Source: Malus domestica (Eukaryota > Streptophyta > Magnoliopsida > Rosales > Rosaceae). Taken from it: a DNA stretch of 64,000 bases. How positions within the stretch are numbered: the stretch's first letter is position 1; every line of letters starts with the position of its first letter. The stretch spans positions 12,784,501 through 12,848,500 of the forward strand of contig NC_091669.1 in NCBI RefSeq assembly GCF_042453785.1, written 5' to 3'. The notes beneath the pieces are model-generated. The model searched no databases and was not told where the DNA came from. It was given only the letters and a program-made list of their open reading frames with translations. The translations under genes were made by a program, and so were the position numbers. Positions 44,108-54,056 of this stretch are shown piece after piece.

Positions 44108-44230
44108 CTCGGATAGTTCTTTGAAGCAAGGGACGCGTGACTGCATAGCACTCTTAATCTGGGACTGGATATCATGCGCCTCCTTCAGAGGGCTCTTGCT
44201 ATCTTGCGCATCCTCCACCATTACCATGAA
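44105..44230 (-). pseudogene. Terminal-exon fragment of an unidentified gene
   Basis: The minus-strand reading is EFMVMVEDAQDSKSPLKEAH, then DIQSQIKSAMQSRVPCFKEL and SE before TAA. It is charged, amphipathic and probably helical. AGAGAG|GGAGTTC could be its acceptor. It lies in the same orientation as the exons at 44877 and 45030 and may share a source gene with them. I cannot name the family. Confidence 0.45.
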
Positions 44231-44876
44231 CTCCCTCTCTCTGTCTCACTTCCCCTCCCTAAAATCGGAGACTCTTTGTCAGCAAATCCCATAGATTCAG
44301 AAATCTAACCCCGAAAACTGTTATCCAGAACCTTCATGAATCACTTCCACAGAAACACACCGATCATAGTAATTTATTGATCAATTATACCAGTGCATTC
44401 ATCAAATAAGCATTTCCAAAATACAGACTTAGCAGATAAACATAACCTAAGGCACAAATTCACACGGATAGAGAAAATCAAGTTCCACAACCTACGAAAA
44501 CAAAGTGGCAACTGAGAGATTGTTTGAGGGATTTGAGACTCAGCTTCTTCCATAAACAACATGCCTAGAACTCCCCAAGTTTTCAAATGGAAATTAAACA
44601 TTTAAATAGCTTATAGTAATTTAACAAATTCTTCATTAGTGGAGTAAATAATTTGCAACCACCTATTTCCTGGTAGCATAAAATAAAAAATTCAATTTTA
44701 AAAAAGAAATGTACTTTTTAGTTCAATTTCCACAGCCATAGTAATTTATGTGGACTAAAATTAAGATTAACAAATACATCCAATCAACTGCAACTAAACA
44801 ACTTATAGTAATTGAATCTGTGTTTGTGGATGTGTGAGAGAGAGAGAGAGGGAGAGTTATCTATTATAAAGCCAAC

Positions 44877-44989
44877 CTTCTTTGAATTCACTTCTTGGTC
44901 CTCTTGTGGCTTATTACCAAAACTCTCCACTGCATTTGCAGTAATGCCCTCTGCTTCTCCTCCTGCGATAATTATCATTCTGTAAGTAA
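44877..44989 (-). pseudogene. Exon fragment of an unidentified gene
   Basis: TACTTACAG|AATG opens and AAGAAG|GTTGGC closes a 113-nt minus-strand unit. It reads IIAGGEAEGITANAVESFGN, then KPQEDQEVNSKK. Splice signals are good, and the frame is open through and beyond the donor into the (GA)n tract. Family not recognised. Confidence 0.45.
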
Positions 44990-45029
44990 AAGGTACAAAA
45001 ATATCAATTATTTAATGGTAGATATGTAC

Positions 45030-45140
45030 TTTAGACTTTTGAAGATCCAATTGATCCTGCATCTTCTCACACTCATCTTCATGCTGAAGCTGCAAACCTG
45101 TCAGCTCAGCTTCAAGTTCGCTCCTCATTGAAGTTATTTT
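45030..45140 (-). pseudogene. Coiled-coil exon fragment
   Basis: TTTCATAG|AAAA to TCTAAA|GTACAT on the minus strand is exactly 37 codons, all open. It reads ITSMRSELEAELTGLQLQHE, then DECEKMQDQLDLQK, with a clear heptad pattern of a coiled coil. The source protein cannot be told from one coiled-coil exon. Confidence 0.5.
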
Positions 45141-46732
45141 CTATGAAAATGATAAACTGATTTGTAACGTAAGCATATAACACTCTAGTTAAATTAGTAG
45201 TTCCAACTTAATTCAAAGCTAAAAACGACATTAACGACCACAATTTAAGAATCCAGAAACAGCCCAAACTAACAACACACACAGAGGACAGACACTGAAA
45301 GACATATTTTTTTAGAGAACCTAACTAAAAATTAAAAACAAACCAAGTAAAATTTTCAGAGTTTAAAAACAGGAAACCATTACAATCTTTACAGAAACCA
45401 ACTAAAATTGGAATCTGAAAAAAAATCCGCTCAATTTTAACAGCCTTGCTGCATATATTGGGTTTTTTTAGGCATGAGATAACACGAACGAAGAAAACAT
45501 AACATAGTTGTAAACCTTAGGCTCCAATCAGGTCAAGTGTGAGATTTCAAACACGGAGATTTACTCCATGTTTATAAACTGCCAAATACATTGCAAACTG
45601 TTAAGAGCATGAACCACAAATCTATAAAGTAAAAAGACTTGCAGATAAGTTTAAACGATCAACATTCAACTTATGATTGTTACTGTTTTTTAGCTGGACG
45701 TTCACATTCTAATATGGTATTAAAAGAGATTATAAGCGTGTGTGCTCTTAAACCACCCAACACCATGTATTAATCAAATAATTAACATCTAAAGATGGAG
45801 ACATGAAACACGAAACCTGCAATTAGATCCCAATCACAAAATGCCAAAAAAAATCCTAATCTAACCATCCCTATACTAATAGCCCATTCGAGCAGCTATT
45901 AGCACCTAACCCACTACTTTGGCAACCCACCAACCCGCCACACCGTCATGTCCCATCCCCTCTCCACCACTCACTATATCTCTCACCTTTCTTTCTTGAC
46001 ATTGCGCTCGGTGCACACAAACACCAAGCCAACCATTGCCGGCCTTTGTCTAAAAGTGGACAAAATCCCATAGGTCATGGCAGAGGACCTAGCTAAATCT
46101 CTCTCCCACTCAGTCGAAACCCGTAGCTACCATTTCTCTCCAATCCGTCAGTCCCTCTGTTCCCCTCTTCTCCTCCCCCCAACGACCCTCTGACCGATGC
46201 ATCACCTACAGCCACACCCACCCGCACCCGAGTCAAAAATCCCAACGATCCTCTCCCTCCAACCCGTCAACAAATTATGGATTCCGAGGATGTATCTTGA
46301 AAACTCAGATGCACATGATTAAAATTAGTAGATATTAAGGACGTGTACTTAACAGAACAACATGAAGAACGAATGAGTACATTACAAACTAAATGACCGT
46401 GTCAGCTAGATACTTCTTAAAGAACACCTCCAATCTACCAGTTTGATTACTCAGTTTTTTGTTTTTAAATTAATACCCTAAACCTTACATTCAAACTTAT
46501 TTCGAATGCAAATGAAAAGTAAATGATAAGTCCCGAGCCTTTCTTTCTAGCCTCAACTCAACTCAAGTTCCCAACCTTCACCTTCCAATACAAAGAAACT
46601 AACACATCAATCTGCAATTTCGCAAACATATAATTCAACTAACCAAGTTCTGTGTCCACTCAAATGCACATATTTGAGCTCAATCAAACTTAAATTTGAA
46701 ACAAATAGTGATGAAAGATCAAACATTTATAC

Positions 46733-46837
46733 CTAGCTTAGGATCCAAACCAATCTCCTCTTTCGCCTCCCTCGTCGCCGTGTCCCCATCGTCCTTGTCC
46801 CCCTCCTCTGTTTTCCCACCCGGCAAAGAAACTTCAC
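46733..46837 (-). pseudogene. Captured Nudix hydrolase exon (CoA/NUDT11-15-22-like)
   Basis: The unit lies between GTTTCTGCAG (acceptor, ending 46838) and AAGCTAG|GTATAA (donor at 46732), 105 nt on the minus strand with a fully open frame. It reads EVSLPGGKTEEGD, then TATREAKEEIGLDPKL. This is the Nudix box (G-x5-E-x7-REUxEExGU), including the catalytic Glu residues that bind the divalent metal. The EVSLPGGK start and LDP end are those of plant CoA-pyrophosphatase-type Nudix enzymes. Split codons at both edges fit the family's exon phases. No other Nudix exon is found within several kilobases on either side, so it is an isolated captured exon and not a gene. Confidence 0.88.
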
Positions 46838-47269
46838 CTGCAGAAACACAAAACCAAAAATTAAAAAACCAATCTTTCCCATTTCCATTTTATCAATTTC
46901 CTCAATTTTTCCCATTTCCAGAAAAATGAGCAAGAAGCTTAAGCAGGAAAAAATCATATTTTCAACAACCAAAACCCAATACCCATTTAATCATACACGA
47001 ACGAAAAATCTAAACACAGAGTCACATATTAACGAACTGAAAACCCAAAAAAAATAAAGGAAACTGACCTTACTTAAGAACAATACATAGAACAGAGAGA
47101 TGCATCCGCAAAATGAGAGAAAACGAAACAAATAAAGGAACCCCCAAAACCAAATAAAGGAACCTTCAAAACCTGACCTAACAGTGCAACAAAATCTGGA
47201 AATAATTCATAGCAAAAAGGCAGAAATGATGACAATCTATGCTAACAGTAAAGAATCGAATTAAAAATT

Positions 47270-47500
47270 GAACTTAGCTTTCGAAATCCAGCCACTCATC
47301 CGACATGCAAAAGGGAACGGACAATCGAGAGTGAATCATGGACTGAGGGACCTTACTCGACCCATCATTGGAGCTACGTTAGTAGCTTTTGGGAGAATAA
47401 AATTGAATGTGAAAGCTGCTTTTGATGTGGCCATTAAGATCGTGCTTCAGCCACCGAAGCAAAAGAAGAAGAGGCAGAAAAATGTGAGTATTCCATGAAG
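47270..47500 (+). other. Open plus-strand stretch of unknown meaning
   Basis: The frame from about 47268 reads ...RPIIGATLVAFGRIKLNVKA, then AFDVAIKIVLQPPKQKKKRQ, basic at its end. It is GC-richer than its flanks and could be another captured exon, here in plus orientation. I do not recognise it. It sits between the two 405-bp repeats. Confidence 0.25.
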
Positions 47501-47990
47501 AAAAAAAAAGGGTTAAAAATTCACTAAAAAGAAAAGGCAGAAAAATGCAGGGTATTCCATGAAGAAAAATTCAACAATTAAATAATATAGTTGTAAACCT
47601 TAGACTCCAATCAGGTCAAGTGTGAGATTTCAAACACAGAGATTTACTTCATGTTTAAAAACTGCTACATACATTGCTAACTGTTAAGAGCATGAACTAC
47701 ACATCTGTAAAGTAAAAAGCCTTGCAGATAAGTTTAAACGATCAACTGTGAACTTATTATTGTTGCTGGTTTTGAGGTGGACGTTCGTATTCTAACATGG
47801 TATTAAAAAAGATTATAAGTGTGTGCGCTCTTAAATCAGTCAACACCATGTATTAATCAAATAATTTATATCTAAAGATTGAGACATACAACATGAAACC
47901 TGCAATTAGATCCCAATCACAAAATGCTATAAAAAATGTCCTAATCTAACCATCCATATACTAACAACCTATTCAAGCAGCTATTAGCAC

Positions 47991-48952
47991 AATTTACCTC
48001 CCTCTCTATTCTTCCCCACCCCCTCTTTAACCAAATAAAAACTCATTTGTCTCACTAAATAAAAACCTCAAATTTGTTTTTTCAAAGCTGCAACAACATC
48101 ACTAAAAACACCATGTAATAAAAATTTAAAAAAACCAATCCAATTTAAGTCGAGAATGACCAAACTTTCTTAATTTCTTCTTAAGCTATAACAATACACC
48201 ACATCCACAACCACAAAAAACCAAAAATTGGTACAATTTAAATTTCTTTTTCTACCAGAAATGAAAAATCCTGTGATTTATAGCCATGTCATCAACAGTA
48301 CCACCACATCTTAAATAAATGAATAACAATATACTGACTGATGCTTAACTAAGAAACCCAAGCTTGAACACAAACCAAGACATAAGATACTCATCAAACT
48401 TTTTAAATGGCTCAATTGTTTGCTTAACATGACAACTTTTTCCTGCAATTCGTAAATAAGATCATTAGATGTAGTAAATAAAAATTATAAAAGCAAAATT
48501 CTCACCTCAGGTACGCAACAGAGGTTAAATTTCTAATGTAAAAAAATAAAACTCTTGCATCTAGCGAACCTAGTTAGTCCTCAACACGAAACAAACAGAT
48601 TTTAAGCAGTTAAATGCACATCCAACTACAAAGAAACCAATTCAAGGCTTAAACCTAGCTTATGACTACACTGAAATGACAAAGAAAATCCATATTAACA
48701 AACTGATAGAAACTTGTTTCTCCCTACTAATAATATAGAAAATCTTACTAATGGCCAGGCCGAAACGAATATGAAAAAAAAATCACCTGAACAGAGCCTA
48801 ATCCAAATACATATTTCTTCATCGAACTCAACCTTTCAACAAAAAGCTAAGGAAAACCACAGTCATGTTAATTTCCTCATCGTAATTGGGACCAAGCATA
48901 ATATTCTTTTCATTAAATTTAAGTAACAATATGTCAAATTCATAGATTTCAC
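47991..48952. other. AT-rich filler in the Helitron-like block
   Basis: No recognisable gene, splice-bounded exon or repeat. Confidence 0.35.
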
Positions 48953-48992
48953 CTCAAGGGCAATGTTACTTGAGTACAAAGAGCTTCGAAGC
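48953..48992 (-). pseudogene. 40-nt exon-like unit
   Basis: TATTTGCAG|GCTTCG to CTTGAG|GTGAAATC on the minus strand, reading RSSLYSSNIALE. It is too short to assign. It is listed because both splice signals are good and it shares the orientation of the other captured exons. Confidence 0.3.
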
Positions 48993-49541
48993 CTGCAAAT
49001 AAAAGCCCCAAAATCTGAAGAAAAAAAAAGAGACTCCACAAGGATTTTAAAACGCCACAATATTTACCTACTACTATGCACAGTTTTTAAAAAATGAGTA
49101 TAAGACTAACCTTTACAGAGCACCTATGAATCACTTCCAAAATGAGCACAAAATGTGAAACAGCACCTATCCAAAGTTAAAAATCAAAACTAATTAAATC
49201 ACAATTAGGCAAGAACAACAAAATGCGACAAACAAAATGAAAACACCAAAATGCCTAATTTCCCCCAATCGTCATGTTCAACCACATTCCATCTAATTTT
49301 CGGTCCATACGTGCATACAAATAATTATTAGCTTACTAAAATGTGACAATTTTTAACAAAAAGTTGTACGACATTTAATTAAAGTGGCCATTTATAAAAG
49401 TTTTCGTCTAAAGTTTAGTCACTGGGAAATTGTAGGTAATGGGCTACATGTTCAAGGGTGAAAACTGGCAGAATAGCCTAAAAAGATAAATTGAAACAGT
49501 ATATTAGCAGTTTTGAGAACAATAATAAGGGCACCACAAAC

Positions 49542-49610
49542 CTTGATTGACATCAAACAACAACCTCCTATTTTGAGGAAACATTTTGCATTCAAACCTA
49601 AAATCCTTGC
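49542..49610 (-). pseudogene. 69-nt exon-like unit
   Basis: TTCTTTGCAG|GCAAGG to AATCAAG|GTTTGTGG on the minus strand, with one frame reading KDFRFECKMFPQNRRLLFDV. Good splice signals, but no family recognised and no partner exons. Confidence 0.3.
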
Positions 49611-50307
49611 CTGCAAAGAAGGATTAAATAGCAAAGCAGACTTTTGGGGGAAATAAAAAAAACAGACTATTTATAAATTATAATACAATAAAAATAAAGT
49701 AATTCATTCTCCCCACCACAAAATATAATTTTACCGTGGTAAGCTTTTTGATTCACTCCAAACGAAGATATTATATGTTCACATATATATATTCACAACC
49801 ATAAGAAAGAAGAAACTAATCTCTGGCGTTTTAATAAAAATAAAAATAAATTATTCACCCACAGTAAAAACCGAAACAGCTAAATTAAACCAAAAAATTA
49901 ATCATGATCATACATATGTATTCCTGACAAATGTTTAGCCCTTTAATTAAAACACTAAAATAAAAAATTGCTCACCCACAGTTAAAAACCCAAACATGCA
50001 AACCAAAGCCCAAAATTTAATCATCACTATTACTTTTTTTTTTTTTTTTTAAAGTTTCAGGGAAAAATGGAAGCACAAGCAATCAAAAAACCCAAACAAA
50101 AAGAAATTAACACTAAAGAGATAAATTATATACCTGGCCCAGAAAAAACTTGGAAGCTCACATAATGAAACCCTAAAACTCGAAGAAGGATGCTTCCTGC
50201 AAACCAAATACAAAATCAGACTCTCTCTCTTAGAAAGAGAGAAGTTATCAAGTCCTGTACTTGGTTATATTTGTTCAAGTTGGGAAAAATCGAGTACAGG
50301 GTTGGTA

Positions 50308-50373
50308 CTTGGAGCTTGAGAAATCAAAGAGCTTGCCTGTTTGAGAAAAGATGATAACAACAGCTTCAGATTC
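50308..50373 (-). pseudogene. Captured MADS-box gene fragment (end of MADS domain)
   Basis: The minus-strand reading is SEAVVIIFSQTGKLFDFSSS. This matches the C-terminal half of the MADS DNA-binding and dimerisation domain (in plants typically LCDAEVALIIFS.TGKLF.FSSS, the end of exon 1). The frame upstream is not MADS-like and contains a GA-rich leader-like stretch. The usual donor after FSSS is replaced by AAGTACC. Only this 60-70-nt core survives, so it marks a captured and decayed piece. Its source subfamily cannot be fixed. Confidence 0.72.
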
Positions 50374-50399
50374 ACACAGAAAACGTACAAAAAACGCAC

Positions 50400-51424
50400 A
50401 GCATGCTCTCTGCCCTCTCTCTCTCTCTCTCCCTGTCCATCCGTCCCTCAAAAAGTGGGAAAAAAAATCTCCAAACATCTCTCCCACTCATGAAATCGAG
50501 GATCTGCAGCAATGGCGCTGAGATCCCCACTCCTCCCTCTCCCTTTCTCTGTCGCTCTGTCTCTCTGTCTCTCTGTCTCTCTCTCTATCAAAGGCATGGC
50601 CTCCCATCCCCGAAACCCTCACTGAATGACAGCAAACCCAAACCCACCCCAATCTGTCTCAAACGCACAGGACAAAATTGCCCTTCCAACCCAGCCCCAA
50701 TACTAGCCCAAACCTCACGGTTTTGTTGTAAATAGCGTGAAATCGAGTGGCTCTCTGATAATCTATATGGACAAAATTACCCTCTGAAATTTTGAGAATT
50801 ACCCTCCCAACCCATGCAATTCGGCCAGTATTTTTGTAAATAGGGTGAAATCGAGTGGCAAAGAATGAGACAGAGCTACAATGCCGTCCCCCCCTTCAAT
50901 TTTAGAATAGATAATTGCGTAAAATGATAATTCTCTACACTGACAACCACTATTATCATAATAAATTACAAATGAATTAAATCAACCTAGGCAGACTGTA
51001 AAAGCAACATATATATTTTTCCAACTTACAAAGAACCAATAGAGAGAATCCAATTGAAAACCAAACAGCCCAAACACACCATGAAGATTATACAATCAGA
51101 AGAAGAGATATTTGGAGAAGAGTTCATTACATAGTTTGAATGAAGGCAGCCGAGCAGCAGCAGAAATTGAAAAAAAAGGAACAACTTTGGCCTCAAATTT
51201 TCTCCTGAATAATTGAACAAAATAATAAAATTAACAGGTAGGAGTGATAATGTTATTAATATGTGGGTTGTGTCTTTGAAACACCAAGAGGTCAAAAAAT
51301 CGAAACAAAGTGGAATATAAATCTTAAAAAATTTAAGCCAAAAACATCCTCCCTGGATAAAACTGAACGAAAAATTCATAAATATAAAATTACAAAAATT
51401 AAATCATTGGAAAAACGAAACGTA
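50400..51424. other. CT-rich and AT-rich non-coding sequence
   Basis: 50403-50590 is rich in CTCTCTGTCT, read on the minus strand as GAGAGA leader-like sequence next to the MADS fragment. It may therefore be part of the captured 5' UTR. The two sentences around GTAAATAG-GTGAAATCGAGTGGC (50733 and 50833) are a short direct repeat. Nothing else is recognised. Confidence 0.4.
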
Positions 51425-51515
51425 CATGACAACGAATAAGGCACTTGCAGGCCTCTTAAGATTGTATGGATCCTTCGCAACCTCCTTGCTCTCATCTCCG
51501 CGTTTACTCTTCAAC
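51425..51515 (-). pseudogene. Captured HMG-box (HMGB-type) gene exon
   Basis: After a TTTTTATAG acceptor (ending 51516), the minus strand reads LKSKRGDESKEVAKDPYNLK, then RPASALFVVM and a decayed donor CATGTACG. Plant HMGB proteins have a basic linker followed by KDPNKPKRPASAFFVFM at the start of the HMG box, with an intron just after. The match, exon boundaries and phase agree. Changes such as NK to YN and FFVF to LFVV touch positions conserved in the DNA-binding box, so it is probably not under selection. Neighbouring HMGB exons are absent, although MEEDNVFIEKVE-like acidic sequence on the minus strand at about 51855-51895 could be remnant coding sequence. Confidence 0.85.
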
Positions 51516-52489
51516 CTATAAAAATCAGATACCAACACAGACACACAAATAATGATGAGATATGTGCATAATATCAAACAGAGCTTGGTGGTGATCTTTT
51601 CAAAAGTCAAGTTCGCATTACAACTTTATATTTGTTTTCACTTACACTGATGATACGTATAATTAAGACACAGAAACTCATGAACCAGCCTGTCATTTAG
51701 AAACAGCCAAAAACCGATATTAATAAATAAAAAAGAAGTCGGAGAAAAAATAGAGAGAAAACAATTCAAAGTTTTAAAACTAATAAGGTTTGAGTCTATA
51801 ATATATGATCATGACGGAATGGAAACTAAGTGTCCCTAAAATTATCATTCTACCTTTTCAATGAAAACATTATCTTCTTCCATACAAACGCCATCTTCTA
51901 AGTTCATTTTTTTTCTGTGAATGAAAGGAGATGTGAATATGAATTAGGGTTTAAGGTAGACAAATCGTCTAAACAGAGAGTTATCACGTCCAAACTTTTC
52001 CTTTAAAAAAAAATTTAACGCAAAAGAGGATAAGTAATCATTTTATAAATGGACAAATTTGTAATTAAAATTTTATTAAATGGTGGGTGCGAAGATAAGG
52101 AGAAAAACTTGTGTGGGGCTTGGCTTACCACTGGATTTTGCCGAGTGGTACTACAATCCACTAAAAAATCGCCATGTGACAAGTCTTAATATAATTTTTT
52201 TCCCATTCTTTTATATTTAGGATTCTCATAATTATATTTCTCACTAATTAATACACATCAATCTAATGGATTTTTTTTTGTTTTCTTTCTTTTTTTTAAA
52301 AGGGGGACAACTGGTGGCAAGCCATAGTTATCCACCCCAAATATTCCCTCCAATTTATGTTGTAGGACTCTTTCACTTTATTCTCTCTCCCACTTCTTTG
52401 TCTCTCCAACTTTTTTCTAGTCACTGTTCTTCAGAAAAAATTATGTACCCTAAACAAAATTGTGGATGCAAATTTCTTCCTCCTTGATC

Positions 52490-52990
52490 TTGGACAATTT
52501 TGCACCTACAAAACAATTAACACCTTAGGTTAAGGCCAAGAGCCTCACGCGCCCACGATGAATGGGGGGGCTTTGGCCGAAGAACCTCCGATGCCAAAGT
52601 TAGAATTTAGAGAGAAATAGTATTTAGAGAATTTTTGGATTTTTGCCAAAGTGTTGGAGTGAATATTTGGTGAAAATAGGAGCCTATTTATAGGGCTAGG
52701 TTGGGTTAGGTTTTATTTTGGTTTAATTAGCCAATTAATTGGCTAATTAAACATAAAAGGAAATATTTTTGTGGTTATGGAATTAATTGGCTAATAAAAA
52801 GGAAGAAATGGTGAAAAAGGTAGAAAAAGTGATGGATTAGGTTTTGAATGGGGATAGCCGGCCATGTGGTGTTTTAGGGTTGAATTGGATGTGTTTTGTG
52901 GTTATTTGGATATAATGGATGATTTAATTGACAATTAATGGGTTAATTAGGCAATAAACCCATTAATTAGACAATTAACATAATTTAAAA
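52490..52990 (-). other. Possible reversed LTR or promoter remnant inside the MULE-like element
   Basis: On the minus strand, CCTAGCCCTATAAATAGGCT (TATAAATA at about 52689-52696) looks like a strong core promoter. It is followed by GCCTTCGG-like leader sequence and CACGCGCCCACGATG-like words in the opposite strand. The TTAATTGGCTAATTAA words around it (52728-52795) are repeated. Whether it belongs to an LTR or to the MULE's own gene is open. Confidence 0.3.
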
Positions 52991-53387
52991 GGAATGTGTT
53001 TGGGAATTACCTTGTAGAAAGGATTTGATGAGATGGACTTTGAATTGTTACCTATTTTGGGCACTTCTGTCTTGGTTGAAAGACGGTTGTCCGCTGCTTG
53101 CGCGTAGGAACCTCGTTGTACTGCAAGGGTATTTTTGTCCTTTTTGTCCAAAAATCCACGTGTCGCCTTGAGAATATTTTTGGCTCCACAAAAATCACTT
53201 TCTCCAACTTTTGTCATGGAAAGCAATCAAGAATCTTTAAGTTTTTTTCGTTATTTATACAATACTTGATTTGATCATGTGAACTTGACATGAATAACCC
53301 ATATATATACAATAGTTTTGTCCGTTCTTTACTATGAGTATTTAATTAATGTGATAGTGTTTTTTTTTAATTGGTAGGTTGCTGCTG

Positions 53388-53560
53388 AGAGAATGGAGTT
53401 TTAAGAAGATGTAAAAATTAGAATGGTGGTGAATTATGACGTTGAAGCCTTTCAAGTACACAATGCTTATGCTATGGGGAAAGGGTTCAGTCTTCGTAAA
53501 GGGCATATTTGAAGAGATAAATCAAATAATATTACACAATGAGATTGTTTGGAAAGTTAA
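53388..53560 (+). pseudogene. Decayed FAR1/FHY3-like domain fragment
   Basis: The plus-strand frame reads RMEF, stop, EDVKIRMVVNYDVEAFQVHN, then AYAMGKGFSLRKGHI, stop, RDKSNNITQ, stop. The FAR1 DNA-binding domain, derived from Mutator-like transposases, has the order GMEF-(..)-AYxFYxxYAxxxGFSxRKG-xxR-(..)-ITxxxFVCS. The spacing and the GFS-RKG core agree. Three in-frame stops make it a relic. Its place inside a MULE-like element fits an origin from the element's own transposase or a captured FAR1 gene. Confidence 0.62.
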
Positions 53561-53886
53561 AGAAGGCAAGCATGCCCTGCAATATAAACTGGAGGGAATA
53601 TTTGGGAAAAAGAGGTTGGGGGGGGGGGGAACGATCAAAATATAAGCCATTGAATTGATGCTTATTAATTAGTGAAAAAAATAATTATGAGAGTTTTAAA
53701 TATAAAAGAATGAGAAAAAAAAATTATATTTAAGACTTGCCACGTGGTGATTTTTGAGTGGATTGTAATGCCACTTAGCAAAGTTCAGTGGCATGCTAAG
53801 CCCCACACAAGTTTTTCTCGAAGAGAGGACATTAGAGGTGGAAATAACACCACTCTAATTTTAATATATTACAAAAAATAATAATA

Positions 53887-54056
53887 TGTTGCAGTCCTAT
53901 TAGATTAGGAATGTGATTGTGTAAATCCTAACATATATAGGATATCCTTATGGGATTCTACCATAGCTCACAATTACACATCTCTCTCTTTCTCTATACT
54001 GTTGCCGTACCCCCTATCTCTGTTCTTATATAGTTCAGTAAATTAGGCCTATAACA
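53887..54056 (+). repeat. 5' LTR of copia copy 2, internally deleted
   Basis: It starts TGTTGCAGTCC and ends GCCTATAACA. It jumps from GATTCTACCATA straight to GCTCACAATTACAC, whereas the 3' LTR has about 110 more bases between those points. The lost part holds the TATA-like CTCTAAATAAAGG box, so this LTR has no promoter. CATTATCAGCACGCTCTTG follows at the primer-binding position. Confidence 0.9.

Larger units (their letters stand above)
45501..47990. repeat. Pair of approx. 405-bp direct repeats
   Basis: 45501-45905 and 47583-47990 match along their length. Both start near ATATAGTTGTAAACCTTA (ACATAG in the first) and end AGCAGCTATTAGCAC, with small differences such as TTCACATTCTAATATGG versus TTCGTATTCTAACATGG. 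The 1.7 kb between them holds the Nudix exon. This could be a segmental duplication within the Helitron-like block, or the LTR-like ends of an unrecognised element. Confidence 0.85.
43145..52101 (-). mobile_element. Helitron-like block with several captured gene fragments
   Basis: The minus-strand 3' terminus at 43145-43175 reads CTGCAGCAACGCGCGGGCAT, then TTTTGCTAG|T: a GC-rich hairpin-like block, CTAG, and insertion before T. From there rightwards, all recognisable coding pieces are on the minus strand, that is, in one orientation relative to this end. They are an unknown gene end (44105), two exons (44877, 45030), a Nudix exon (46733), two short exons (48953, 49542), a MADS-box exon end (50308) and an HMG-box exon (51425). 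Mixed exons from unrelated genes sharing one orientation are typical of plant Helitrons. The 5' end (TC) was not located. The MULE-like element at 52102 and the copia at 53887 may be nested in the same block. No RepHel gene is visible, so it would be non-autonomous. Confidence 0.55.
52102..53817. mobile_element. MULE-like element with about 160-bp terminal inverted repeats
   Basis: The left end GAAAAACTTGTGTGGGGCTT is the reverse complement of the right end AAGCCCCACACAAGTTTTTC. Pairing continues about 160 bases inward (52102-52260 with 53650-53817), e.g. ACAATCCACTAAAAAATCGC with GATTTTTGAGTGGATTGT. Flanks CGAAGATAAGGA and CGAAGAGAGGA look like a decayed 9-11-bp target duplication. Long TIRs plus that duplication size suggest Mutator-like. 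The interior contains a FAR1-like fragment and a possible LTR remnant, but no intact transposase. Confidence 0.8.
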
